A DNA stretch of 9,454 nt from the NCBI GenBank assembly GCA_002772195.1, contig PCSG01000251.1, positions 1 to 9,454 of the forward strand. The letters are read 5' to 3'. This DNA comes from Desulfobacterales bacterium CG23_combo_of_CG06-09_8_20_14_all_51_8. Its GTDB lineage: Bacteria > Desulfobacterota > Desulfobacteria > Desulfobacterales > Desulfosalsimonadaceae. Position numbers and translations under genes: made by a program. Below are positions 1-6,908 of this stretch, in pieces (the first letter of the stretch is position 1; the number at the start of each line of letters is the position of its first letter). Under the pieces are notes generated by a model, which had not been told where the DNA came from, did not search any database, and saw nothing but the letters and a program-made list of their open reading frames with translations.

Positions 1-1820
1 TCAAAAAAAGCTAAATCAGCCCTCACCTCTTCCTCTGATATGCTGCCCAACAATTCATCTTCAAGGACAAAAAGTTCAAATAGCTGCCTGAGCTGAGTCC
101 AGTGGGGCAGGTAATCTTTCAGATCATTGAAGGGAATCCACCAGAGCATTTGATGATTAATAAACCGATCTCGTTGTTTATCCAGGGCTTCAAGCTGGGA
201 GTTCTCCCATTTCCCTGCAAATTCCACCGAAAAAATGTCCGTATCTTCTGAAAGGAAAGCCTCTATTTCCGTCATGGGTTGCATGCCGGGGCCGCCGGTA
301 ATGACGATATGTTTGCAGCGTTGATATTCATAGGAATTGGCCTTGGCGAAAAGGTAAGCCCGTGCCGCTTCCGTGAGATTATCATCTTTATAGGCAAGAA
401 TGGCCCGATCCGCCCGATCCTTTGAAAGAAGGGCGTCAGCCAGAACGTCGAGCGTTTCCGAAAGATTTGTTTGAATCGGTTGTTCCACCCCGGAGGCGAT
501 AAATTCCCACAGCAATTGGTCGCCACTTTTTTCTTTAAATTTCCATGGCGGCTCCTCAGCCTCTTTTTTTTTTCTTTCTTTTTCATCAATGCGGCAGGGG
601 CCAAGCCCGGAAGGGCTGATACCCGCGATCATTGCGTAGTCGCGCAGTAGCTTTACCTCTTGATCTTCCAAAGGCGTTGCCCCGTTAAATACCATTTTTA
701 CCAACGGGTTAACCGTCGCAGCCCATGAAGCGTCGCTACTTTTTTCGCGGATAAAGATCCAGTTGCCGTACAGAGCCCGTAGCGCGGTATCTTTGTCTCC
801 CGGAAGGGTGAACATAGCCGCACCAATGGTGCCCGAGCGCCGGATTGTTTTTATCAGTTCATCCGATGGCTTCGGGGAATAGGCAAAGAAATCACCGGTG
901 GTTTCACGAATGGCAACGGCCAGACTTTCCCCGGTATTGCGTTTCCGGGTTTTCCGCGCTGTTTCAAAATGGCTCAGAAGTCTGAGTGCCTGCCTGGGAT
1001 TGCCGCCTGACCAGTTTGCAAGGATTTCCAATTCCTGTCGGACCGGTTGCGCATATACCCCCATTCGTTTTGCCAGCATTTCTATAACTTCATCCGATTT
1101 GAGCACAGAAATGAACAGACGATCAAGGGGATAAAGAGGAGAGCCGGGCTTCTGGAAAAGATGAGCGGCATTAACCTCGTACAGTGTCTTGAATTCAGCC
1201 AGGGCGACCACAATATCCTGCATGGCAAAAAAGGTAGGGCTTAAAGGATCAAACTTATCCAGACCTGTAGCAAAAATAAATAGCGGCCTTTTGACGGAGG
1301 CCTCCAAAAGCCTGCCGATTTCTACGATTATTTTAGCGATGTATGTGGCGTTCTTTGCCACCTTTTTTCGGAGAGTCATTTTAGCATTAAAAGAAGCCAT
1401 CGAGAAGGTTCGAGGCCGCAAACCCTCAAGCAGGGCAGGCCAGTCGTCGGCCTGGTACTGGCCAAGTTCCTCTGGCAGTTTGCAAAAATTGAGGTCGATT
1501 CCTTTTGCGAAGGCCGTTTCAAGTAACCCGGCTAAGGCAATGCTCCAGAAATCCCCGGCGTCTAGATTCAAAACCTCCTGATCAAAATGAAGCGTGACAT
1601 CCGGAAGCCGACCAGCCTCTTGAATCGCTTTATTGATGAGGGTGCTTTTCCCTGAACCTATCTGCCCGCCAAGAAGTAAAGGTTTATCCCCTTCTACCAG
1701 CCATGAATTGAGGCGTTCCGCTGTCTCACCGAAACAGGGGACGTACAGCAATTCAAAATCCGGTTCCGAGACGAGTGGAATGCCCTCATCTATGTTTATG
1801 CCGAACCGATTCCGTTTCAT
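1..1820 (-). CDS. AAA+/STAND-like P-loop ATPase, third gene of the SIR2-HerA operon (3' end outside window)
   Basis: The frame is open without a stop from ATG 1820 to the window edge, giving 606 residues so far, so the gene is partial at its C-terminus. The start is fixed by a purine-rich GGGGAG site just upstream and an in-frame stop at 1851-1853; ATG overlaps the HerA stop as ATGA, implying translational coupling. Residues 51-60 form a Walker A (G52..G57-K58-S59). Residues 179-191 form a Walker B-like strand ending in GLDKFD, but the usual acidic pair is T185-G186. RLFISVL (234-240) fits a sensor-1 strand, and SGGNPRQALRLL (271-282) is a typical AAA+ sensor-2/lid motif. A lysine/glutamate-rich linker (about 413-424) leads to a second region (430-606) with no recognised catalytic motif. 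Its R550-D-R...W560-W561 and F581-E582 spacing recalls C-terminal regions of some STAND proteins. Operon position suggests a regulator, loader or sensor for SIR2-HerA; that role is inferred. Confidence 0.85.
   Translation of the reverse strand, partial: MKRNRFGINIDEGIPLVSEPDFELLYVPCFGETAERLNSWLVEGDKPLLLGGQIGSGKSTLINKAIQEAGRLPDVTLHFDQEVLNLDAGDFWSIALAGLLETAFAKGIDLNFCKLPEELGQYQADDWPALLEGLRPRTFSMASFNAKMTLRKKVAKNATYIAKIIVEIGRLLEASVKRPLFIFATGLDKFDPLSPTFFAMQDIVVALAEFKTLYEVNAAHLFQKPGSPLYPLDRLFISVLKSDEVIEMLAKRMGVYAQPVRQELEILANWSGGNPRQALRLLSHFETARKTRKRNTGESLAVAIRETTGDFFAYSPKPSDELIKTIRRSGTIGAAMFTLPGDKDTALRALYGNWIFIREKSSDASWAATVNPLVKMVFNGATPLEDQEVKLLRDYAMIAGISPSGLGPCRIDEKERKKKEAEEPPWKFKEKSGDQLLWEFIASGVEQPIQTNLSETLDVLADALLSKDRADRAILAYKDDNLTEAARAYLFAKANSYEYQRCKHIVITGGPGMQPMTEIEAFLSEDTDIFSVEFAGKWENSQLEALDKQRDRFINHQMLWWIPFNDLKDYLPHWTQLRQLFELFVLEDELLGSISEEEVRADLAFF
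564..573 (-). repeat. A10 homopolymer tract inside the ATPase coding sequence
   Basis: Ten consecutive T on the plus strand read as A10 in the mRNA, within the codons for R416-K417-K418-K419. The tract lies in the charged linker between the AAA+ module and the C-terminal region. One added A would bring a TGA into frame at 558-556, giving a protein of about 421 residues. One lost A would open a frame that runs to a stop at 272-274. Runs this long are known slippage sites for DNA and RNA polymerases; whether slippage occurs here is not shown. Confidence 0.6.
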
Positions 1821-3553
1821 ACCTCTCCCCGGCCCTGTTTCCGCATATTTTCAACCGCTTTGTCAAAATCAGGCGCACCGGCGTCCTTTTTCCATTCGGT
1901 CCAAAAGTCGATGGTGGCGCTCAATGGTTTTTCCAATGGCTTGTTAATAATTATACGGCTTGGCAGCAGCACGGCATCGCCGACAATGAGCGCCTCGCCG
2001 ATGTCCATGATCGGCAGCACATCCAGCAGGCTTTCCAGACTTTCCGGCATCAACTTTTTTACCGTGGCTTGGTCGCTGGCATTGGTCAGCCGCAGGGCTA
2101 TAACATTGTTGCACTGACTCAATACGGTTTCGCTGACATCCGAAGGCCGCTGACTGACGATCATCAGGGCCACCCCGTACTTCCGTCCTTCCTTGGCAAT
2201 CTTCTCAAAGGCCTCAATGGCGCGCAGTTCAACAGGATTCTGCCCCTCTTTTTTGGGCAAGTAAAGATGTGCCTCATCACAGATGAAGGCCAAGGGCCGG
2301 CGTTTCGTATGATCGGTCCAGAACTGCACCTGATAGATCAGGCGGGCTACCAGGCCGACGATCACCGGCAGGATATCGGCGGGTGCTTCGGAAAAATCGA
2401 TAACCTTCACCTGAGCGCCTTTGATGTGGTAGTCCATCAGCTTTGCCGCTGATCTGGCCATGGTCTCGTATTGATGTTCCGTAGCAGGCGCCTGAAACAA
2501 GAAGCCGTAGCGTCTATCGCTTATTTTGCTGCGAAGCCTGGTCAGTAGACGGCTAAATTGCCCATAGAAATTCCCCTGCTTCAGACCTCGCGCTCCCTCG
2601 ATCATTTCTTCGTTCAAATCTTTAAGGGTTTTGAGCACCTGCTTAAGAGAAAAAGGGATCGGGCTGTCGAGGGTGAAGGCGGCCAGAACCTCGCTTTTTC
2701 CAAGTTCTGTCAGGGCGGCCTTCTTCTGCTCTACCACCGCGTCCTGAAAGGCCATCACCTGATTATGAGCACTGAACTCCGAACGGTCGATAAACATTGC
2801 CTGCATCTCCTCGGCATTCAGGAGCCAGTAAGGTAGATAGAGCAACTCAGCAGATGTCTTGCCGAGTTCTTCCGGGCCGGGAATACGCAAGTGCCGCGCA
2901 TAGCTCATCTCCCGGTATTCTCCGTGTAAGTCGAAAACAATCAGGTTAGCCGAGGGGAGTTTTGCGGCCCGTTCCAGAATGGTGGCCACGGTCCAGGATT
3001 TTCCCGAACCAGTGCTTCCCAGGAGCGCCGCGTGTCTTTGGAAAAGTTTGTTGCCGTCCAAAAAAGCAGCGGCATTCTCATCAAGAGTATACTTGCCGAT
3101 CTCCAGAGAATGCTCACGGTCTCCTTCCGTGGATAACACGCTCATAAAGGTTTCCAGTTGTTTATCCCGAAGCACGAAGCATTCCGCATCTATTTCAGGC
3201 ACATGGACAAGTGAGCGGGAAAAGGCGGCTCTTCCTTTAACCGCGTCCCACCGCACGGTCCCCACCAGGGTAACGCGAACTGTGTTGACAACATCCTCGC
3301 CAGGAAAAGATGCCTTCTCATTATCAGCCGGGGCAGCCTCAGAACATTTCACGATGACCACCGATTTGGCAACTCTTTCAATAATGCCGATAAGCCAGGC
3401 CTCAACACCTTCCGCCAGTTGAACTGTCACCAATTGCCCCACCCGCGCCTTTCGCAAATCCTCGTTGCTGTTAACCAGAATGAACACCTTGCGCGTATCC
3501 ACTTCACGGACCCGCCCCAGCAGATGTGAAGTGTCGAATGAAAAGATAGCCAT
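1817..3553 (-). CDS. herA: HerA-type hexameric ATPase/translocase (SIR2-HerA defence partner)
   Basis: The 578-residue protein has the full HerA/FtsK-clade layout. An N-terminal HAS-barrel-like beta region (about 1-130) precedes a RecA-like ATPase core. Walker A is G179-S-T-G-S-G184-K185-S186. FDLHGEY (207-213) is a conserved HerA strand. Walker B is LAFICDEAH, with D426 and E427. VSQRP (466-470) fits the sensor region, and R457 and R488 are candidate arginine fingers. Archaeal HerA pumps DNA with the NurA nuclease; bacterial relatives pair with SIR2, DUF4297 or nuclease proteins in anti-phage systems. ATG 3553 follows the SIR2 stop after one base, with an AGGGGG ribosome site five bases upstream, and the stop overlaps the next gene's ATG. 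Cotranslation with both neighbours suggests a fixed-stoichiometry complex. No NurA-like gene is present in the window. Family assignment is firm; defence role comes from context. Confidence 0.93.
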   Translation of the reverse strand: MAIFSFDTSHLLGRVREVDTRKVFILVNSNEDLRKARVGQLVTVQLAEGVEAWLIGIIERVAKSVVIVKCSEAAPADNEKASFPGEDVVNTVRVTLVGTVRWDAVKGRAAFSRSLVHVPEIDAECFVLRDKQLETFMSVLSTEGDREHSLEIGKYTLDENAAAFLDGNKLFQRHAALLGSTGSGKSWTVATILERAAKLPSANLIVFDLHGEYREMSYARHLRIPGPEELGKTSAELLYLPYWLLNAEEMQAMFIDRSEFSAHNQVMAFQDAVVEQKKAALTELGKSEVLAAFTLDSPIPFSLKQVLKTLKDLNEEMIEGARGLKQGNFYGQFSRLLTRLRSKISDRRYGFLFQAPATEHQYETMARSAAKLMDYHIKGAQVKVIDFSEAPADILPVIVGLVARLIYQVQFWTDHTKRRPLAFICDEAHLYLPKKEGQNPVELRAIEAFEKIAKEGRKYGVALMIVSQRPSDVSETVLSQCNNVIALRLTNASDQATVKKLMPESLESLLDVLPIMDIGEALIVGDAVLLPSRIIINKPLEKPLSATIDFWTEWKKDAGAPDFDKAVENMRKQGRGEV

Positions 3554-3554
3554 A

Positions 3555-4646
3555 TCAACCCCCTAATATTTCTTCTGCAAATTGTTTCAAATCCCACAAA
3601 CTTTTTTTATCAAGATACAACTCACCTTTACGGGAGTTAAAAATCCGGGTTCCCTCACTGTCTCCATTTTTTTGCGTACATACCAGCCAGAGATTTTCGC
3701 AATCCTTCGCCAGGGTTTCAATCCGATTGTTACTGTCGCGAGTGATAATTAGAGCACGGCATCTTTGATCACAGATCTTCCGCTTGAGGGAATCGTTGAT
3801 CAACTGATTGTCGTTAAACCCAAAACCGATAAAAAGAAAGGCGTTGTGCTTTGCAAATTCTTTATCGTAGGTGCTAAGTAGGTCAGCGCGGTTTTTATGC
3901 AGCTTTTCATATTTCATTGTCCCTGGCGTAATCATCACTCGTTCAATACCATCAGGCACTTTGAACATCCAGGCATTGTTTTCAATGATTTGGTTGTTGT
4001 ACTTGAAGGTGTTCAAAGAGCCGTGGACCTTATAGAGATTGATGTGTTTTCTGCTTTTGAGGACTTCCTTAAAGCGCTTACCGTAAGGACTTCTATCCAG
4101 GTAAGTCATACAATACCCTGCCTGTGACCAATCCAAGCGCCGGCAAACTCCGCCCACGAACCCGGTTGTATATGGAATATCGGCCCGTTCAAAAGCATAT
4201 TCCGCAAGCAGGTCGTAATTGGGCGTTGCCACGTGCAAAACGCTAAAACCATCCACGAGGCGCTTGAAGAGAGACAGAGCTGGCCAATCTGTTTCCGCCA
4301 GCAGAATTTTTCGGCCATGTTTCCTGTCCAGGCTAATCACCAGATCTGCGGTGCTGTTGACAATCCGGCAGATCAAATTTTCATCTTTGACGCCGTTCAT
4401 TGCAGATTCAAGATTTCTGCCTCTGCCTTCGTTAAGCGCCTGTTTGACCGAATCCCATTGCGTTTGCTGTTCAGGGGTCAGTTCCTGTCTTCCTATCTCA
4501 TTCAGGAGATGCCTTGAAAGGGCGGGCATGCCATAATCCGGATGAACGGCGCAGGATGTTCCGGTTCCGAAAAGTACAAAAGGCTTTTCCTCAAAGAATT
4601 TCTGCAATGCTTTGTAGGCAACTTCTTTGGTCAACTCTTCACTCAT
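3555..4646 (-). CDS. sir2: SIR2-like NAD+-hydrolysing effector of a SIR2-HerA system
   Basis: The 363-residue protein shows the SIR2 Rossmann-fold motifs in order: FGTGTS at 26-31 (nucleotide-binding loop), TPNYD at 141-145 (N143 is the likely catalytic-pocket Asn), HGS at 208-210 (H208, catalytic His) and FIGFGFND at 272-279. There is no zinc-binding Cys tetrad of the classic deacetylase sirtuins, which fits the SIR2-like NADase group used in phage defence. Such proteins deplete cellular NAD+ on infection and so cause abortive infection. HerA follows after one base, which matches the known SIR2-HerA order. No extra effector domain, signal peptide or membrane segment is seen. The ATG at 4646 has a weak ribosome site; the frame is open upstream to 4779 but offers no better ATG. 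Alternative: a SIR2-like protein with another nucleotide substrate. Confidence 0.92.
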   Translation of the reverse strand: MSEELTKEVAYKALQKFFEEKPFVLFGTGTSCAVHPDYGMPALSRHLLNEIGRQELTPEQQTQWDSVKQALNEGRGRNLESAMNGVKDENLICRIVNSTADLVISLDRKHGRKILLAETDWPALSLFKRLVDGFSVLHVATPNYDLLAEYAFERADIPYTTGFVGGVCRRLDWSQAGYCMTYLDRSPYGKRFKEVLKSRKHINLYKVHGSLNTFKYNNQIIENNAWMFKVPDGIERVMITPGTMKYEKLHKNRADLLSTYDKEFAKHNAFLFIGFGFNDNQLINDSLKRKICDQRCRALIITRDSNNRIETLAKDCENLWLVCTQKNGDSEGTRIFNSRKGELYLDKKSLWDLKQFAEEILGG

Positions 4647-4838
4647 GTCATTGGGATTCCCGTTCGTTGCAAAGATCGGCCAATTACGACATATTCGTAT
4701 GATTCCTTGCCTGTTACTCTTTCCGGTGAGAATAAAAAAGCATTCTGAAATTTGTATATACTTGTTTACATAATATATTTATGATTAGCAAGAACTCGTT
4801 TCACAATTCTGATTATTTTATACTGATAGAGACCATGT
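4647..4838 (-). promoter_or_regulatory. AT-rich intergenic region carrying the probable promoter of the SIR2-HerA-ATPase operon
   Basis: These 192 bases lie between the polymerase-like gene and the SIR2 gene. About 4740-4820 is strongly AT-rich, unlike the flanking genes. On the minus strand TATTAT (4775-4770) is a fair -10 match, and TTGTGA (4806-4801) with a CATAAA 17 bases on is another weak pair; neither is convincing. TGTA-N10-TACA (4753-4770) is a loose inverted repeat. TTTACATAAT (4765-4774) and AATTCTGATTA (4805-4815) also occur in the lexA upstream region. No clear terminator hairpin separates the two gene groups, so read-through from lexA is possible. Confidence 0.4.
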
Positions 4839-6053
4839 TCAATTTCCCATGGCTCGCCCCACCCGGATCATGTCCTGGCCGAACCGGTCCCGGATTTGAT
4901 CCATGGTGGAAACCAGAACTTCCTGTTTTTGCAAAATCGGGTCCGGGAAAAGGTCCATTTGGGCAGGCGGAAATACCGGGTTTTCGCAGATCAGCCGGAT
5001 ATGACGCAACCGCACGCGCCGGGTCCAGGCCAGGGCAAGGATGGCTCTCTCAGTCTTAAACAGAGATATGTCATTGGCCGATGGCGGGTTCAGTCTCATT
5101 TGCCGGACACATCGCACCCCATCGGAATGATCCAATACAATGGCTAAAACCCGGGCGGCCTTGCGCAGCTTTCGCAATCGTACACCGATTTTTTCAACCA
5201 ACCGGTAGAGCACGCGCTCGACCGTTTCCACGTCATTGGTATCGTTTCCGAATTCATGATCCGCAATAATTTGTGGCGGTTTTTGATCCGCCGCCAAGAC
5301 GGGGGAGGAATCGATCCCCCGCAGCGTGTCGAAGAGAAAATCGGCCCGTTTGCCGAAGGGAACAGCGAGTTGATCATGCGTTAAACCAGCGACCTGGTTT
5401 ACATAGCCCAGGTTCAGTTCTCTAAACCGGCGCAGATCATCTTTTTCAATGCCGGGAATCAGGAACAGAGGCAGGGTCGAAAGAAAAGCCGATTCTTCCC
5501 CCTCACCGACAATATATTCGCCCACGGGCTTGACCAGGCGGGTGGCCACCTTGGACACCAGTTTATTGGGCGAAACCGACCATATGGGCGCAAATCCGAG
5601 GCTTTTTTTGATCCCGCGGTACATGCGCCAGGCCACATCAACGGCCGGCCCGAACAGGCGGCTGGTTCCGGTGGTGTCGATAAACAAATGGCCATCCATA
5701 TCTCCGGGTTCAATGAGGGGAGAGTAGGGGAGGACTTCCCGGAGAATATCGGCCATGGCCCGTTCATACCTGTCCGGATGCGGAGGCACGATGATCGCGT
5801 TCGGGCAGCAGCGGATGGCTTTTCTTAAGGGCATTTGCTTGCGAATACCGGCCCAAAAAGCTTCCTCACTCATGTCATAAACAACAGCCCGGGCTGATTC
5901 TCCTGGTGCGATAATAACCGGATAATCCTTTAATCGATGATCCACCCGGCGCTCTACCGCCACGGCAAAATCAGCGATGTTCAGATGCACCACCGTCCGG
6001 GGACGGGAAGCGTTGATGGTTGAAGAACGAATGGGTTGGGGACGGGAAGCCAT
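4839..6053 (-). CDS. Y-family DNA polymerase-like protein, probably catalytically inactive (ImuB-like)
   Basis: The 404-residue protein has the Y-family layout: palm start VVHLNIADFAVAVE (21-34), fingers region, LFIDTTGTSRLFG (123-135), SPNKLVSKVAT (161-171, matching the family's NKxLAKxAS), a helix-hairpin-helix-like LIPGIEKDDL (198-207) and a little-finger region. A beta-clamp-binding motif, Q365-M-D-L-F369, sits near the C-terminus. The three metal-binding carboxylates of active enzymes appear changed: the DMD motif reads N25-I-A27 and the SIDE motif reads D-G121-H122. This is the pattern of ImuB, a non-catalytic Y-family homologue that acts as a clamp-bound hub for DnaE2 in SOS mutagenesis. 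It is third in the lexA-DUF72 cassette, 24 bases after the DUF72 stop, and has a weak ribosome site. No imuA or dnaE2 is present in this window. Translesion role is inferred. Confidence 0.85.
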   Translation of the reverse strand: MASRPQPIRSSTINASRPRTVVHLNIADFAVAVERRVDHRLKDYPVIIAPGESARAVVYDMSEEAFWAGIRKQMPLRKAIRCCPNAIIVPPHPDRYERAMADILREVLPYSPLIEPGDMDGHLFIDTTGTSRLFGPAVDVAWRMYRGIKKSLGFAPIWSVSPNKLVSKVATRLVKPVGEYIVGEGEESAFLSTLPLFLIPGIEKDDLRRFRELNLGYVNQVAGLTHDQLAVPFGKRADFLFDTLRGIDSSPVLAADQKPPQIIADHEFGNDTNDVETVERVLYRLVEKIGVRLRKLRKAARVLAIVLDHSDGVRCVRQMRLNPPSANDISLFKTERAILALAWTRRVRLRHIRLICENPVFPPAQMDLFPDPILQKQEVLVSTMDQIRDRFGQDMIRVGRAMGN

Positions 6054-6077
6054 ATTTTTTCAGCGCCATCGCGGTGA

Positions 6078-6908
6078 TTATGACTTTATCGCCATGAGTC
6101 CCGCATCGGTTAAAAGCCGGATTAAGGTCTGGGCATTGCGGGGAGCCTGGCCGCGGACATGATTGTTGAAAAAAATAATGCCGGTTTTGGCCCGTTCCGT
6201 CATATGGACAATTCTCTGATCAATCCACTCTTTTAACTCGGTTTCGCTGTAATCATAGTCAAATTGCTTTTGCATGTGGCCGGACCGCCAGCCGGCAGCG
6301 TTTCTACCGTGAAAGCGGATGTAGAAAAAATTCGGATTCGTGACCACATCCAGGGGCGGGAATAGTCCCGGCAGAGAGGGTTCATCCACCGCCACCAGCG
6401 CCACCTGACGCGCGGCCAGCTCATCAAACACCCGATCCACAGCCCAGGCAACATGGCGGAATTCGATGGCCACCGGGAGCCCGTTTAAAGCATCCAGCAA
6501 GGCGGCCAAATACACTCTGTTTTCCTTGGAGCGGTCAAAAGAAGGCGCCAGTTGAATCAGGACGGCTGCAAGCTGCTTTGATTGAACAAGAGGCGCAATT
6601 CCGTCCCGGTAGCGACGGACCTGATCGCGCCACTGGGTTGGGTCGATTTCATGGGTCATGGTGCGGGTGAGTTTGGCGGCAAATAAAAAATCCGGCCCGG
6701 CGGATTGGCGCATCCGGTCGATGGACTGAGCTTTCGGCATTTGATACCAGGTATAATTTAACTCGGTAATCTTAAACGAGCGGACATAATGAGAGAGCAT
6801 TTTGCTGGCCGGTGTCCCCGTTGGATAAAATCCCGCCTCGGCCCATTCCGCATAGGAATACCCGCTGGTGCCCACCAGCAGCCGGCAGTTTGAAGAAACT
6901 GCCGTCAT
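6078..6908 (-). CDS. DUF72/YecE-family protein of the lexA cassette
   Basis: The 276-residue protein begins with LLVGTSGYSYAEWAEAGFYP (10-29), which matches the DUF72 signature (VGTSGWsY..W...FYP). Other family stretches are TELNYTWYQMP (49-59), FLFAAKLTR (74-82), IEFRHVAW (148-155), FFYIRFHGR (194-202) and IIFFNNHVRGQAPRNAQTL near the C-terminus. DUF72 proteins fold as a TIM barrel; their biochemical role is not established, although the fold resembles that of UV-damage endonuclease and endonuclease IV. Its ATG overlaps the lexA stop as ATGA, with an AGGGG ribosome site eight bases upstream, so it is translationally coupled to lexA. That makes a DNA-damage role likely by context only. Length is normal for the family, with no sign of damage. 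Confidence 0.9.
   Translation of the reverse strand: MTAVSSNCRLLVGTSGYSYAEWAEAGFYPTGTPASKMLSHYVRSFKITELNYTWYQMPKAQSIDRMRQSAGPDFLFAAKLTRTMTHEIDPTQWRDQVRRYRDGIAPLVQSKQLAAVLIQLAPSFDRSKENRVYLAALLDALNGLPVAIEFRHVAWAVDRVFDELAARQVALVAVDEPSLPGLFPPLDVVTNPNFFYIRFHGRNAAGWRSGHMQKQFDYDYSETELKEWIDQRIVHMTERAKTGIIFFNNHVRGQAPRNAQTLIRLLTDAGLMAIKS

Noticed and set aside
272..604. 110-codon minus-strand frame within the ATPase gene
   Set aside because: It is an alternative frame of the 1-1820 gene, whose own frame is open and motif-bearing throughout. It matters only as the frame reached if one A is lost from the A10 tract.
1775..2452. 225-codon plus-strand frame opposite herA
   Set aside because: It is antisense to a well-supported HerA ATPase gene with all expected motifs, and its translation shows no family pattern.
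4753..4770. TGTA-N10-TACA as an E. coli-type LexA box
   Set aside because: The canonical box is CTGT-N8-ACAG; spacing and outer bases do not match, and the LexA recognition helix here differs.
4781..5059. Plus-strand frame of 92 codons across the 3' end of the polymerase-like gene
   Set aside because: Antisense to conserved polymerase sequence including the clamp motif; no ribosome site or recognisable motif.
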